DNA of 64,000 nt. Source: Hofstenia miamia (taxonomy: Eukaryota; Xenacoelomorpha; Acoela). The stretch lies in the NCBI GenBank assembly GCA_004352715.1, contig SCFE01000002.1, forward strand, positions 587,995-651,994, given 5' to 3'. Positions 22,455 to 32,690 of this stretch are shown piece by piece (positions within the stretch are counted from its first letter, which is position 1; each line of letters opens with the position of its first letter). Both the position numbers and the translations under genes were made by a program. The notes under the pieces were generated by a model, which had not been told where the DNA came from, did not search any database, and worked only from the letters and a program-made list of their open reading frames with translations.

Positions 22455-23364
22455 ATGATTGTACATGTCTTAGATAAAATGGAAGCAGATTGGTCTGAAG
22501 ACTTTGAATTAGATGTTATAATCTCTAATTTTGATGAACAAACGCTAAGTAATGATATTTCAAGAGTATGGCAGATTCAAAGTTTTTATAGAAATATTGT
22601 TCAGCATTCGCAAGCATCAAGCACACCGTCATGTCAGAAAAAATATGAATTCGAAGCTAATTGAAAACTTCAAATTACTAAAAAATGATACGTTACAAGG
22701 TATTGCATGTATTCCAGAGTTTTATATAATGGTATTTAAAGAATTACAAGCGAGCACTACTTAGTATTTCCACAACTACGACTTTGATTTTGCGCGCGGC
22801 GTGCCTGGACGGGACTCACAGATTGTCTTCAAAAAATATATCAGGGTAATTGTTGTTCCCATTGACAGACGCCTCATTATCTAACACTTGGCATGGAAAT
22901 ACTTTGAATATTTTTACGAAATCGGATTTCTCAATGAAAAAATTGATATTTACATGTAATTCAGAATTGAGTTCATGTTTTACCACATATTCATCATTGA
23001 TTGAGCCAGCCCTACTCCGCAGATGTGTTCATGTAAAAACCTTTCAATATTTCTTGACAGGCTTGGATAAAATTGTTCAAAATGCGGTTTGTTACGTAAA
23101 AGTAATACTACTGGAAATAGGGTTAAATGGTAAAATATGTAAAAATATAATATGCCTTCAAAAGATTTCTTTCCAAGTCATATGATGAGTACTTGTTTAC
23201 TTAAGCCGGCCTTGCCTAAAAGTTACCAAGTGACAACCCTGCACAAAGATATAATATTTTCTACTATTGCTGATTGCAATAACGGTGTTGAAGGACTAAT
23301 ACCAAAACATCAGAGAATAGGTATGACAGAAATAAATTCAAATATTACATCTACTGTAATTTAG
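22455..23364 (+). pseudogene. Unrecognised decayed coding region
   Basis: Several overlapping plus-strand frames carry protein-like composition, interrupted by stops. They include EADWSEDFELDVIISNFDE (from 22480), a block with VFKKYIRVIVVPIDRR (about 22825-22875) followed by HLAWKYFEYFYEIGF, and MPSKDFFPSHMMST from 23152. The segment around 22790-22810 is unusually GC-rich. The blocks look like one old gene of about 300 codons with frameshifts. It could belong to the adjacent Polinton or to another virus-like element; I do not recognise the family. Confidence 0.3.
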
Positions 23365-24755
23365 TCTGGTCAACCGAGTACCTCAACCTCCTTTACATCA
23401 ACCTAGTTTATTGTTTAATTCTGGAATTTATTTCAAAGCCGTTGGATAACGATCATTATAAAAATATTTTCCAAATTATTTGTATATTTAGATGAGTGTT
23501 ATGCATTCACATCCACAGAATTTAACCCCACTGATATTGAATTTGCAATACAAAATATACAATGCTTGAATATTTTCTTTGATAAATATGTATGTACTTA
23601 ATTGATTTGATATGCCTATGCCAATGGTTTGTTGATGGAGTAAAGTGAATTTAGTAAAGTTAATTGGTATAAAACGGCTTTTTCAAAAAAAATTGCTAAA
23701 TTTAGACTAATCTTGCAAATTCTTGTCTTTGCATTGCATTTTCAATAATGAACATGTTCCAAAAATAATGTAAAACTAAAATACTTTGTTTTTGCCAACA
23801 ATAATCTCATTTTTTAAGCATAAGTAACTGAAGGTCAAAACTTGTGTTGATGGAAACATTAGCGTTGAAGTTAGAGGTCCAAACACTTATTATATAAGAT
23901 AACCCATGTTAAATTTTGAATTGAAATGTGATAATATAAGGTTAGCTTAACACGGCAGAAATAATTTAATTGTAAACATTCGTATTCTTGGAGAATAGGT
24001 AAGCCTTTGTATTAATAAACTTATGGGAGAGCAATTAACTAAAAAAAATCGCTTAATAAGTAAATAAATAAATAAAATAAATTTCTTCAAATAATTTGTG
24101 TTACAACAACGCAGATTTGATTATAAGCATGCAATAATTTTGAAACAATTTATTAGGATAAATTCACTCAATATTTTATAGCGCCAAAAAATTGTAGTAA
24201 AAATTCATATTTTGGAGAATACGCAACACCTTTGAATTATTTATGAAAAGAAAATGCTTGCAATTTCGTTGTCGCAAAAATAATTTAAATTATAAATACA
24301 CACAGTTTTTAGATAATAAGTGATTAATTTTCTTTTTTTTAATAAAGACATACACTACCAAATATTAAAATTTGAATAATCTTTCATAAACTATACATTT
24401 AAAGTATAAATATATTCTAGCATCGACATGATTAGTGTGAATAAATTGTTAGCGCTTAGGTAACATCTATTGTAGTAGATGTTTAAAACACAGCTAGGCT
24501 GTACAAGTAAACCAATGCGATTTAGGAATACTTCAATTGAACATCGAGTAATAATCACTAGTAAACATGACTGCCACTGACCTGCTTACACAAAATAACA
24601 GTCTTCAGAAAAACTAACATAACAAAGCAAATCATTAAACCAAATCTTATACCTAAGAAGTTCAGCTAAGACTTTCTGACTGCCGCAATGAAAGACCCTG
24701 GTGCCCTGCAAAAGAGGCTCTCAGCTTCCCGAATTCTTACGGATTTATACATCTT
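23365..24755. other. AT-rich spacer, no gene seen
   Basis: About 1.4 kb with short frames only. A short TAAA-type run lies at 24060-24080. Nothing else is recognised. Confidence 0.55.
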
Positions 24756-25216
24756 ATAATAATAATAATAATAATCAATGACTTTATTTAGCCGCTGAAG
24801 GCATACACAACAAAAAAAACAAGTCAAGTTTTACGGCAGCGAGAACAGTCACAGGAGATGAAATAGGAGCAAATGGAAGAGTAGGCGAAGTTGGAGCAGG
24901 GCTCAGCAAAGAGGGAAGCCATCAAAGATTTCTTGAAGCTCGGTGGCGGGAAAAAGAAATCAATAGTTGTTGGAGGGTTGCGAGTCAAGATGTAATTAGC
25001 AGCAGTACAAGCACGATTGAAAAACGAGTGAAGGGTGCGATGTTTCTTTGTACGACGAATGGAGAAGGTGACAACATCATCAGAGCGAGTGCAGCAGGAA
25101 TTAGAGAACTTAATGAAATCAAAAGGATCAAGATCCAATTTGCGAGTCAGTAGTCGATTGAACAGAAGGACATCACAGGCATGAAAGTAGTGACAGCGAA
25201 TTAACAAAGCCTCCAT
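24756..25216 (-). pseudogene. Non-LTR retrotransposon 3' end (CR1/jockey-like), 5'-truncated
   Basis: On minus, the frame from 25216 to 24824 (130 codons, complete to its stop) resembles the C-terminal tail of non-LTR reverse transcriptases: LLTRKLDLDPFDFIKFSN, RTKKHRTLHSFFNRACTAANY and a PPPSFKKSLMASL end. It is followed by a short 3' untranslated region (GCGGCTAAATAAAGTCA) and an (ATT)n tail at 24756-24775. A truncated body with a microsatellite tail is typical of LINE insertion by target-primed reverse transcription. The same 3' end occurs at 32474-32650. The RT catalytic core is absent. Confidence 0.6.
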
Positions 25217-26127
25217 TTAGACATTGATCGAGGAATTGATCGAATTTTAATTCAATTGTCAGAAGATTTGGCTCAAAAATAGAAGATTGTTACAACGGAA
25301 TGACAATCGGTTGCAATTGGGAACAACTCTTCTAAGCAGGAGAATCTTGTTAGGCTGAATTCCTGCAAAATGCAAATAATAATGTGACATATTTACATAC
25401 ATTGAAAATCAAGGGAAAATATGATATTTGGAATGAACCGATATTTGGACCCGGTCTAAGACTAACTACTATTATTTTTTTACTGGAAAACAGTTTATCA
25501 CATAAAATTTAAGTTTTTAAAAAATAATGAAAATTTAGAGATCGAAAAATCTAAGAGATCAATTCGCTAGGTGAGAAGCGAATGATGACAAGTTCAAAAC
25601 TTATAACAGGCTCATTTGAAACATTGAAGCAGTAAATATAGTCAAGTGTTTCATCTAGTGGCAGTGTAGCAAAAAATTTGTACCCCCTCTCCTCTGATTT
25701 AATGGTATTTAAGAAGATAACATTATATATTGTGGAGCGATGACTACTGGCTTTACACACAGCAAGTTAATCTAATTACTATAATCCTTTATTGAAGATC
25801 TGTTAGATATCGGCAGACATTTCTTGCTTGCACAATATAAAACTCAGAAACTCATAGAAGAACGGAACTATTAGATCAAATATATTGGGCATAACCAATT
25901 AAACCAAAAATAGTCACGAGTTCCTTTTGAAATTCTTGATAAATGAAGAAGCTCCAGAATACATTATTAGAAATTGGCTTAAGCCAAACCGCTAAACATA
26001 AAATGCTTCAAAATAATGTGCAACTAATTATATTAGAATACATTTAGTTATTGATAAAAAATCGCTTCTGCCGCAAAATTTAAACATAATGATAAAATAT
26101 ATTTAATTTTCTACACATGTAATTTCG
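25217..26127. other. Spacer between LINE tail and RecQ gene
   Basis: About 900 bp with no recognised gene. A minus-strand frame at 25551-25760 shows no known motif and was not accepted. This would include the 3' flank of the helicase gene; no poly(A) tract is present there. Confidence 0.5.
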
Positions 26128-27954
26128 CTAGTCGATTGCAATAAGTTCTTTACAACATTTTTTGATGTTTTTTGAAGAAATTTCACTTCTACGCTTTGGA
26201 ATTCCCATTTTATTGGGAATTGATATGGGCAGTTTAAAGTCTGACTGAAATGCCAAAGAATGACTCTTTATTCCACGAGCAATATAAGAGTTCACAGAAT
26301 ATGGATTAAAGGCAAAAGATTCACTTAAATACTCATTAATAATGAAATATACAATGATGAACTCCATAACACTTAAACTGAAGCATGGCAATTTTACTGC
26401 AGTTTGCTTGTTGGGCCCTTTACCTGACCAAACATCGAGAAACTGATTTAAAGTGCATTTAACATCAATTGAATCACAGTGATCAAGAACACTTAAAGCA
26501 TCCATTAGCAGTTCGGACATTTCTGATACTTCATCTTCAGAAGAGTTTTTACAAACATCGCACATATCATTACAAAGAAACTCACTTTCTGGTTCTTGCA
26601 TAAAATTTGCAAGTAATTTCCGACGACAAACATTAACTTGCATGCAGTATTTGAACATTGTATAAAGCTTAGGTAACCCTGTTTTCTCAGTAAAAACAAT
26701 TTTGCTTTGTTTAAACAAATCTGTTGGGTGGTACATGATAACACAATCAGAAGACTTCCCATCTCGTCCGGCACGACCGGACTCCTGGTAATAGTTTTCT
26801 ATTGATTTGCTAGGTGTGGAATGAATCACATAACGGACATTCAATTTATTAATGCCCATACCAAATGCAATTGTCGCGCATATTACATCAATGTCGCCAG
26901 CTGCCCAATCTATGTGAACACGACTCTTCAATTCGGGAGAAATATTCGCATGATAAACTGCAGTTTTTATTCCAGATTTTAAAAGAACTTGACAAAGAGA
27001 CTCACTTTCCTTCTGTGAATAGCAGTATACAATACCTGATAAATTTTTATAATGTGAATTTATCATATTTGCAATAGCCCAATAATTGTCAATTTCGGAT
27101 TTAGAGGGTTTGAGAACAACGCGATAGTTCAAATTAAAACGATTCATTGTTCCTCTAAAAAGCAGAGATTGTTCCATTGATAAAATAGATTTAACGTCAT
27201 CAAGAACGCTAATAGAAGCAGTAGCTGTCAATCCAAGAATGGGAACTTTAGGAAATTGTCGCTTAAGAATTCCCAAATACTTGTAATCCGGTCTGAAATC
27301 ATGCCCCCATTGACTGCAACAATGAACTTCATCAATAACAATTCTCGATAAGTTACCCAGCATGTAACATTTTTCGAGTTTTGACATGAATCTCTTACTT
27401 TTAGCGAGTTTTTCAGGAGTTATGTACAAAATTTTAAGACTTTCATTGTGAGCTATTAAGCTCTCCAAAATTCTATTTAAATCCGATTTTTCAGTGTGTG
27501 CGGTCAACAAGTCAGCATTAACATTCAACTCTTTCAAAAGCCGAACTTGGTCTTCCATTAGTGAGACAAGAGGACAAACACAAAGAGTAATACCTTTGGA
27601 AAGCAATGCAGCTAAATGAAATATCAAGCTTTTGCCACCACCAGTTGGAAGTAGTACAATACAGTCTTTACTTGACATTGTAGCATTAACAGCTCTTTTT
27701 TGCAAATCACGCAAAGTTTCTATACCAAAGGTTTTCTTGAGATGACTGTTGAGTGAAGCAGACCAAGGAAAGGAATCGCTTTGCCATTCTTCCAAAGAGT
27801 CATCATCCTCATTTTGAGTGTTCAATTCCATTTTTTCAAGCTCATGTTTACGTTTTTCTAACTCAACCTTTCGGCGTTGTAATAGTTTAATCTGTGAAGT
27901 TAAGGCTTTCAATTCATTATTCACGACATTCAAGTCACTATTAACCAACGTCAT
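26128..27954 (-). CDS. RECQL: RecQ1-type ATP-dependent 3'-5' DNA helicase, intact, intronless
   Basis: A complete 608-codon frame from the ATG at 27954 to the stop at 26128-26130. An N-terminal coiled coil (residues about 8-43), as in RECQL1, precedes the two RecA-like domains. Visible motifs: motif 0 Gln 85, Walker A TGGGKS (104-109), DEVH (208-211), the aromatic-rich loop SQWGHDFRPDY (214-224), GLTATAS (241-247), ATIAFGMGIN (360-369) and QESGRAGRDG (390-399). The zinc cysteines 443, 461, 465 and 468 have the exact C-x17-C-x3-C-x2-C spacing. A winged-helix RQC domain follows (about 480-575), with a tyrosine near 557 at the beta-hairpin position. The length is near that of human RECQL1 (649). 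It would act in the nucleus on forks and recombination intermediates. A single exon is unusual and suggests a retrocopy or element cargo, but no poly(A) tract is seen. Confidence 0.93.
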   Translation of the reverse strand: MTLVNSDLNVVNNELKALTSQIKLLQRRKVELEKRKHELEKMELNTQNEDDDSLEEWQSDSFPWSASLNSHLKKTFGIETLRDLQKRAVNATMSSKDCIVLLPTGGGKSLIFHLAALLSKGITLCVCPLVSLMEDQVRLLKELNVNADLLTAHTEKSDLNRILESLIAHNESLKILYITPEKLAKSKRFMSKLEKCYMLGNLSRIVIDEVHCCSQWGHDFRPDYKYLGILKRQFPKVPILGLTATASISVLDDVKSILSMEQSLLFRGTMNRFNLNYRVVLKPSKSEIDNYWAIANMINSHYKNLSGIVYCYSQKESESLCQVLLKSGIKTAVYHANISPELKSRVHIDWAAGDIDVICATIAFGMGINKLNVRYVIHSTPSKSIENYYQESGRAGRDGKSSDCVIMYHPTDLFKQSKIVFTEKTGLPKLYTMFKYCMQVNVCRRKLLANFMQEPESEFLCNDMCDVCKNSSEDEVSEMSELLMDALSVLDHCDSIDVKCTLNQFLDVWSGKGPNKQTAVKLPCFSLSVMEFIIVYFIINEYLSESFAFNPYSVNSYIARGIKSHSLAFQSDFKLPISIPNKMGIPKRRSEISSKNIKKCCKELIAID

Positions 27955-29451
27955 CTAAAACAACAAAGCACAGTAAAATTTTCAAATTGATATTAAAAAG
28001 TTCTTGCTTTAACAATTACAATGGAAAATGATGATCACCCTTGCGTCTTTAAGCATTTTATATTCTAAAATTTTTAAATATAATGCGATTGGGTTGGCAA
28101 TAAAAATAGTTACATTCAAATGTGAATAAAGTTTTGAATGCTATTAAAGGAACTCTTCGTACAATATCGATCAATTCGAACAATTTTAAAAATAGACCAA
28201 AATTCATATAAATTTTAAAAAATGTATTGTAAATTTTAACTTACAGCCCTTAAAAAGATTCACAAAGGAAAAAACAAATAGTTATATTTAACTTTCTAAG
28301 CATTGCATGTCTAAACATCAGCTTATTTTAATGAAAGAAGTTCACCAGGTAAAAGAGATGGTGTCATTGAATGATCTTGAAAATGACATATTAGAATGTC
28401 GAAATGCGCTGAAAATAAAGAGCATTGTTAACAAAATGTACTAAACTTATTTGCTGATCATTGTATGTAATAATTTACACAATATTTTTCCACTTAATAA
28501 AATGCTGCTAACCTCAAATCTCACAAAATTGATATTTCCAAAATCTTATTTATTAATTTTTCTAAAAAATATATAATCAAATGCTAGGGCATATTGTGGC
28601 ATCATCCACAAAAAACATACAAAACTATTTTCATTTATTACTTTTACATTTACAAAAATACTTATATATAAGGGCTCAATAAAGTTAATAATTTTGTGAA
28701 CGTAAAAATACTATTCCAACAACTTCATTGCTATGCAGTTTAGCTAGTTTTTTGACATTAATGTTAACTACTGATTTGCTTATCTACTATATACTATACT
28801 ATGTTTCACTTCTGATAATTTTCTAATTTTTTTTCCAAATTTAACCCTAAACCGTGAGAAATCGTTAATTGTTCAATCATTTTTGGAATGGCTTTAAACA
28901 ACTTTAAGTGCAATTTGACTTCAGGAAAAGTTATTTTGCAATATCCAATCGACTTTGAACAAAACTGGCTCTCTAGCCATAAAGAGTGCCTGGGAATTTT
29001 TGAAAATTTTTCATGATAATAGAAAAAAATTCAAACGCTTAAAGCTCAAAATCTATTAATGGTATGCTCAATCTGAAAGCACCACGTGATAGAGGAGAGT
29101 CTCCTCTTTCATTTTAGCACTTAATCCACGACCCGGCATGGTCCCATAGAGGCTTGCTTTTGCGCGAAGTTTACGGTGTCTTTGGCCCCACGACCTCGGA
29201 CGTTGCACATGGCACACCTAAATGGTTCTGGAATAAATTTGCAGATATCAAGAAACTGTCAAAATTTTTGTTGTTTCCATGGACTAAGACCTTATAAATG
29301 CATGAACATTAGGCTTGGAGAAAATTTAAATATTTTTCAAAAATTCGAAATTTTCAAAGCAAGCAGTTAATCTTTTAATTACTTAAGCCACAGCAATACG
29401 TTTTAATACAATTTTCAACATTGCATTTAAACGTTCCCCAATAGAGCTGGC
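27955..29451. other. Upstream region of RecQ gene, no other gene seen
   Basis: About 1.5 kb, AT-rich, with a short GC-richer patch near 29095-29220. It presumably contains the helicase promoter, but no TATA box or other element could be assigned with confidence. Confidence 0.5.
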
Positions 29452-29463
29452 AACAACAACAAC

Positions 29464-29514
<51 letters not shown>
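29452..29514. repeat. (AAC)n(AAT)n microsatellite
   Basis: A short AAC run followed by about 50 bp of AAT. It directly abuts the non-LTR retrotransposon remnant at 29515. Confidence 0.95.
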
Positions 29515-29515
<1 letters not shown>

Positions 29516-30490
29516 TGATAGGAGCAGAAGGGATGTAGGACAAAGACGAGAAGATGCAAAGATTAGTTGTTGATAGACCAGGCAGTGATGGAAAATTATA
29601 AAATGGGAGACAAGGAGGGTCTAAAGAAGATGAAGAACTGGAAAGCGCCAAGCAGAGATGCGGTACATAGGTATTGGCTGAAGAAGTTCACAAGTGTTCA
29701 TGAGAGACTGGCAGTAGCATTGGAGGAGTGTGTGGTGCCCAGAGTGGATGGCAGTGAGACGGACATTTCTGATACAGAAGGACCCAAAGAAAGGAGGTGA
29801 GGTAAGCAACTTCAGGCCAATAACATATCTGCCAACAACTTGGAAATTGCTAAATTTTGTGATTTCAAGTAGGCTGGCATGTTACTTAGAATAGAGCAGG
29901 TTGATAAAAGAGGAGCAGAAGGGATGTAGGACAAAGACGAGAGGATGCAAAGATCAGTTCTTAATAGACCAGGCAGTAGTGGAGAAATGTAGAAGAAGGA
30001 AGACAATCTTAGCAATGGCATAGATAGACTACAGGAAGGCATATGACAGCATATCACATAGGTAAGTATTGAGGACGCTAGAGGCCAATGGAGTTTCACG
30101 GAAATGGATTGAGTTTCTAGAGACTGAGATTTAGGCGAGGCATATTCCAGGGAGACAGCTTAGTACCACTACTGTTTGTAGTTAGCTTAATCCCTATCAC
30201 AGAAAAGTTAAAGGAGACAGGCATAGGGTATAAGATGGAGAAGAACGGTAGAGCAGTGAGTCACTTGTGGTACAAGGACGACCTGAAGATGTATACTAGT
30301 TCAAGGAAGATGTTGCAGAAGCAAGTTGAAACATTGGAGGAGGCAAGCAGAGATTCAGGGCTAAGTGCGTGACAGTGACAATGACTAGAGGTAAGTGTAT
30401 GGATGTGGATGGTTTAAGGACGAGCAGTGGGGATAAGATTGAGGAAGTCAAAGAGGAGTACAAGTCAGGGCTGCCACTTCAGAATAACAA
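29515..30490 (+). pseudogene. Non-LTR retrotransposon reverse transcriptase, R2-like group, rearranged
   Basis: Plus-strand blocks in several frames: NWKAPSRDAVHRYWLKKF (29635-29690), RTFLIQKDPKKGGEVSNFRP and ITYLPTTWKLLNFVISSRLA (about 29759-29876), [20 protein letters not shown] (about 29908-29967), IDYRKAYDSISHR (about 30026-30064), FQGDSLVPLLFVVS (about 30147-30186), and HLWYKDDLKMY (about 30263-30295, the YxDD active site with both Asp kept). A C-terminal block around 30372-30450 matches the segment that follows. The wording fits the R2-like RTs abundant in cnidarians and molluscs. An extra piece of the KGCRTKT block (29525-29595) lies ahead of its normal position, so the copy is duplicated or rearranged. 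Non-functional. Confidence 0.7.
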
Positions 30491-31419
30491 AAAATTGAGC
30501 AATATAAAAATACGTGAAAACATTAACTCCAAGTGTAACGTAATCACAGTATCACTGGTTCTTTCTAACGTTTTTGGTATTACAGTTTAAGGTTCTAGAT
30601 TAAGAAGAGCCAAATTTGGAGTAGCATGCTACCGCATACAGCAGACATAAATTACGCTATACTATTACACAGTTAAGAAATGATACGAAGAAAATGTAGT
30701 TCGGAAAATAGTAACGTAATCACCATCACCACATATGGAAGTACATTTGAAATACAAATTATTTTTGAAAAGTTAAGCGAATGCCAAATGCCGAGAGGAA
30801 CAATAACAGAATTATAACACGCCAAAGAAACACAAAACAAATTACGAGGCTTTTTTAGATATAAAGTAGAAAATTTAGATAATAGAAATAAGAATACGAG
30901 TAACGTAATCACAATTTAAAAGATAACGTAATCACAACAGACTGGGTTTTTAAACAACAAGCAGTGACGTGCCATACATTACAATCATTGTTTTTGAAAA
31001 GCAAGTTCGTTACTACATAAATATTTAATTTACATTGAACATACTATCAACAATATGAGCTGTGTCCGTTTCAGATCGCGTAGAAACGCTTGCTTTTTCA
31101 TTGTCAAGTTTCTGTTTCTTAGCATGGAGTTTGTGGCAGATGTATTGGCGTTTTCCACATTTTGTTGTTTCAGGGAAGCCGCATCCTGCGTATATTTTTA
31201 ACTCGCATTTCTCACAATATCAACAAGATCAGCAGGTATAGCGAATTTCTCGTAATTAAAAGTAAATTCTTGCTAATTCTTAGAGAATCGTAAGCATCTG
31301 CTAGAAACGAGGCTTGATATTAAAAAGCAATATTCAAACTGTTCTGCCAGGTATTTAGTTTTTTGGAACCTCCTATTATTTTGTGATGAGCTAGAAGTTT
31401 TGTTTAAGTTTCCTTTTAA
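30491..31419. other. Gene-free stretch with repeated 12-bp motif
   Basis: No coding region is recognised. The stretch holds four copies of TAACGTAATCAC, listed as a separate feature, and otherwise AT-rich sequence. Confidence 0.55.
30536..30935 (+). repeat. Four exact copies of TAACGTAATCAC
   Basis: Perfect copies start at 30536, 30712, 30901 and 30924, all in the same orientation, with spacings of 176, 189 and 23 bp. Such dispersed identical words in non-coding DNA can be subterminal transposase-binding motifs of a DNA transposon or protein-binding sites. Chance occurrence of four exact 12-mers in 400 bp is very unlikely. Confidence 0.7.
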
Positions 31420-32440
31420 ATACTATTTATGATTTAGAATCTCTGATCTCTTGTGGTAGACTATTCCAATTTCTGCTTGCAGCTGTTGTAAATGATCTAT
31501 TCCATTGCGAGCATTTTATTTTACTAACAACCCATTTATTTGTACGATTATTATTTAGCATGAGGTAATTATCAAGGAAATGTAAAGCACCTGTCAATTT
31601 TTTAGTGTACTTATACAAGGTTACAAGGCTAGCATATTGAATCTAAAACTTTGGAGCCAGCACTTGAATCTCTTGAAGTTTCTCACGTGTAACTTGTTTA
31701 ATGATATTGTATAGTGTAGTCAAAGACTAGGTAACTACCTTGTTTAACCGCTCATGCTGTTCTATACTTAAAATGTGCAGCAAATTACACGCATAAACTA
31801 AGTGGCTAATTACAAGAGCCTGCAATATTTGCTTGTTGTTAGTTGTATGCCTTATTTGTTTTAGGTATTGTATATCTCTGGACATTTTTCTTATTTTGCT
31901 GGATACAGTCTTGAAAAGTCAGTTTCTTGTCGATCTCAACACCCAAGTGTGTTACACTAACTTTTTGATCTATTGGCTCGCTGAATTCGTCTACAGTTAT
32001 TTGAATATTTTTACTGAGTTCTTGTTGTTTGCTGAGCGTAAAGATAGTAAATTGTGTTTTACTTGCATTTATTGTTAGTTGATTCCTTTTGAAGTAAACT
32101 ACTATGTTCTTAATGCTACCTGGAGAGTTCTGCATGCAGTTATTGGACTTGTATCCCGTGCAATTATAGACAAGTATCGTCTGCATATTGCAATACTTCA
32201 CAGTTTATGTAATTTTGCATGTCATTCACATACAAAACAAACAGAATAGGGCCTAACACAGAGCCTTGAGGGAATCCTCGCTTTGGAGTAATATATTAAG
32301 AGTAAATATTTTTAATTTTAACTCTTTGTTTTCTGTGTTGTATAAATGATGTTATTAACTTTATACCGACAAGGGAAAACCGTAAATTTGTAGTTTTTTA
32401 TACAATATGTAAAACTTAGACTATCGAAGGCTTTGCTTAA
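31420..32440 (-). pseudogene. Non-LTR retrotransposon reverse transcriptase (CR1/jockey-like), decayed
   Basis: Read on minus from 32440: LDLSKAFDSLSF (motif A), FPQGSVLGPILFVLYVNDMQ (motif B, about 32220-32280), QYADDTCL with the catalytic YADD at 32176-32187, then after a frameshift FKRNQLTINASKTQF and VSVTHLGVEIDKKLTFQD (about 31890-32100). A C-terminal block WNRSFTTAASRNWNSLPQEI lies near 31435-31500. All catalytic Asp residues remain, but stops and shifts kill it. The 5' part is missing; a microsatellite and another LINE tail sit directly upstream at 32474. Confidence 0.75.
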
Positions 32441-32473
32441 GTCGAGAAGAGCAACTGCACTACTGTCATTGTT

Positions 32474-32478
32474 TAATA

Positions 32479-32551
<73 letters not shown>

Positions 32552-32650
32552 CTATTTAGCCGCTGAATGCAGACAGTACAAAAATATAAGAACAAGTCAA
32601 GTTTTACCACAGCGAGACAGTCACAGGAGATAAAGTAGAAGCGATGTATG
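32474..32650 (-). repeat. Short LINE 3' end with (ATT)n tail, same family as 24756
   Basis: A long (TAA)n run (32474-32549 on plus) is followed by a sequence closely matching 24776-24870 (TTTAGCCGCTGAA...CAAGTCAAGTTTTAC...CAGTCACAGGAGAT). Read on minus, this is about 100 bp of the 3' untranslated region plus a microsatellite tail, a severely 5'-truncated insertion next to the other LINE remnant. Confidence 0.75.
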
Positions 32651-32690
32651 TGTAAGTGCATGTATATATATATATATACATATATATAAA

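Noticed and set aside
25551-25760. Minus-strand 69-codon frame as a gene
   Set aside because: No motif, no start context, no homologous copy in the window; length is within chance for this composition.
26505-27077. Additional ORFs overlapping the RecQ gene on both strands
   Set aside because: They are shadows of the helicase coding frame without independent motifs.
29427-29651. Leucine-rich or asparagine-rich small proteins at microsatellites (also 32433-32661)
   Set aside because: They are translations of AAT/ATT repeats and nothing more.
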